Part shown: positions 13,569 through 14,062 of the stretch, piece by piece
How positions within the stretch are numbered: the stretch's first letter is position 1
How the letters are laid out: each line of letters opens with the position of its first letter
Assembly (NCBI GenBank): GCA_902791885.1
Contig: CADAXO010000012.1
Span: forward strand, 19,569 to 33,630
Length of the DNA stretch: 14,062 nt
Reading direction: 5' to 3'
DNA from: Oscillospiraceae bacterium
GTDB lineage: Bacteria > Bacillota_A > Clostridia > Saccharofermentanales > Saccharofermentanaceae
Made by a program: the position numbers and the translations under genes
Notes under the pieces: model-generated
The model's input: the letters and a program-made list of their open reading frames with translations, nothing else
Database searches by the model: none
What the model was told of the DNA's origin: nothing

Positions 13569-13970
13569 ATGAGAAAGATCCTATCGGTTTTGTTAAGCGT
13601 TATAGCGGTTTTTACCATGTGTTCCTGTGCGATGGTTTCCTCAACCGCTCCGGGTACAGAGTATGGCAGTTTTACGATTAAGAAGACTTCCAGTTATGAC
13701 GGAAAGTATTATGCATATATGACTCAGCACGATGAGATGATCGTTGTAAATATATATTCTGAAGATGACGAGGAAGTGTTCACCTTCGAACCTTGCAGGA
13801 AGAGTGATTTCTGGGGTATCTGTTGGGAGAACGACAGCTACAATCTGTGGGTTCAGTCAGGTGATCTGGGCATATTATGCTACACCATGTCAGATGAGGT
13901 CTGGACTCTCGATGATTCTGCTGTAAGACCTGATTACATATTAAGTAAATACGATGATATGGGCACGTGA
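13569..13970 (+). CDS. Small predicted lipoprotein
   Basis: This 133-aa protein begins with a basic residue pair and a hydrophobic stretch (MRKILSVLLSVIAVFT), then M-C-S-C, a fair lipobox with C20 as the lipidated residue. It should be exported and anchored by SPase II on the outer face of the membrane. The mature part has a run of short beta strands rich in Tyr, Asp and Trp (for example DFWGICWENDSYNLWVQSGD) and four more candidate strands. The family is not recognised. It has a strong AAGGAG ribosome site and lies 91 bases after the MORN-like gene, so the two may share a transcript, though no terminator or clear promoter is seen between them. A weak hairpin with a T-run follows at the window edge. 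Confidence 0.8.
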   Translation: MRKILSVLLSVIAVFTMCSCAMVSSTAPGTEYGSFTIKKTSSYDGKYYAYMTQHDEMIVVNIYSEDDEEVFTFEPCRKSDFWGICWENDSYNLWVQSGDLGILCYTMSDEVWTLDDSAVRPDYILSKYDDMGT

Positions 13971-14031
13971 CGGGTGGAGTGAATGAAAGATTTAACTGTA
14001 AAACATGATGAATTGACTTGGGATAGCAAGT

Positions 14032-14061
14032 AAAACCCATTGACTGAGTAGGTTTTTATAT
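14032..14061 (+). terminator. Weak possible terminator at the window edge
   Basis: AAAACC (14032-14037) pairs with GGTTTT (14051-14056) around a 13-base loop, followed by TATATT up to the end of the window. The stem is AT-rich and short, so this is only a possible end for the lipoprotein transcript. Confidence 0.35.
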
Positions 14062-14062
14062 T

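Noticed and set aside
13983..14033. 16-codon open frame after the lipoprotein
   Set aside because: The GGAG is only three bases from the ATG, the peptide is tiny, and it has no recognisable features. It could be a remnant, but there is no support.

Overview
The window looks like a stretch of chromosome from a Gram-positive anaerobe of the class Clostridia, probably a gut or rumen fermenter. The reasons are G+C in the mid-40s by eye, strong AGGAGG-type ribosome sites, TATAAT promoters, an SPase II lipoprotein, and a familiar Firmicutes mix: GH51 arabinofuranosidase, YitT, GtrA, zinc-ribbon membrane proteins and a double-glycine-leader peptide. The genus cannot be fixed from the sequence. There are no rRNAs, tRNAs, CRISPR arrays, integrases or insertion sequences, so this is not an obvious mobile island.

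Left part (1-4071). A membrane protein cut by the window edge, with a pentapeptide-repeat tail, runs toward a two-gene operon on the minus strand. That operon holds a YitT-family membrane protein and a GH51 alpha-L-arabinofuranosidase (abfA), four bases apart. A 13-bp hairpin that includes the last codons of abfA serves both directions. Divergent from yitT is an acyltransferase-3 membrane enzyme. The gap between them is so short that their promoters overlap and both mRNAs may be leaderless.

Centre (4070-8722). A minus-strand protein carries two zinc ribbons, a membrane hairpin and a Tim44-like region. Divergent from it is a two-gene phosphatase operon: a histidine phosphatase, then a HCxxGKDRTG phosphatase of the MptpB/LipA type. 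Next comes a monocistronic HerA/DUF87 AAA+ ATPase with a strong promoter and no visible nuclease partner.

Right part (8723-14062). A membrane-anchored GGDEF diguanylate cyclase with a degenerate I-site is divergent from a small GtrA-family protein whose real start is probably TTG. A 72-aa peptide with a textbook double-glycine leader follows, and its terminator lies inside the 3' end of the convergent dus gene. The minus-strand operon there is a 57-aa protein, a Nudix hydrolase and a tRNA-dihydrouridine synthase. The window ends with a YwqK-like MORN-repeat protein and a small lipoprotein.

Most of this is ordinary core or housekeeping-type sequence. The best candidates for something undescribed are the orphan GG-leader peptide (10578-10796), the stand-alone HerA ATPase (7033-8652), and the double zinc-ribbon/Tim44-like membrane protein (4070-5314). 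I found no convincing multi-gene defence system.
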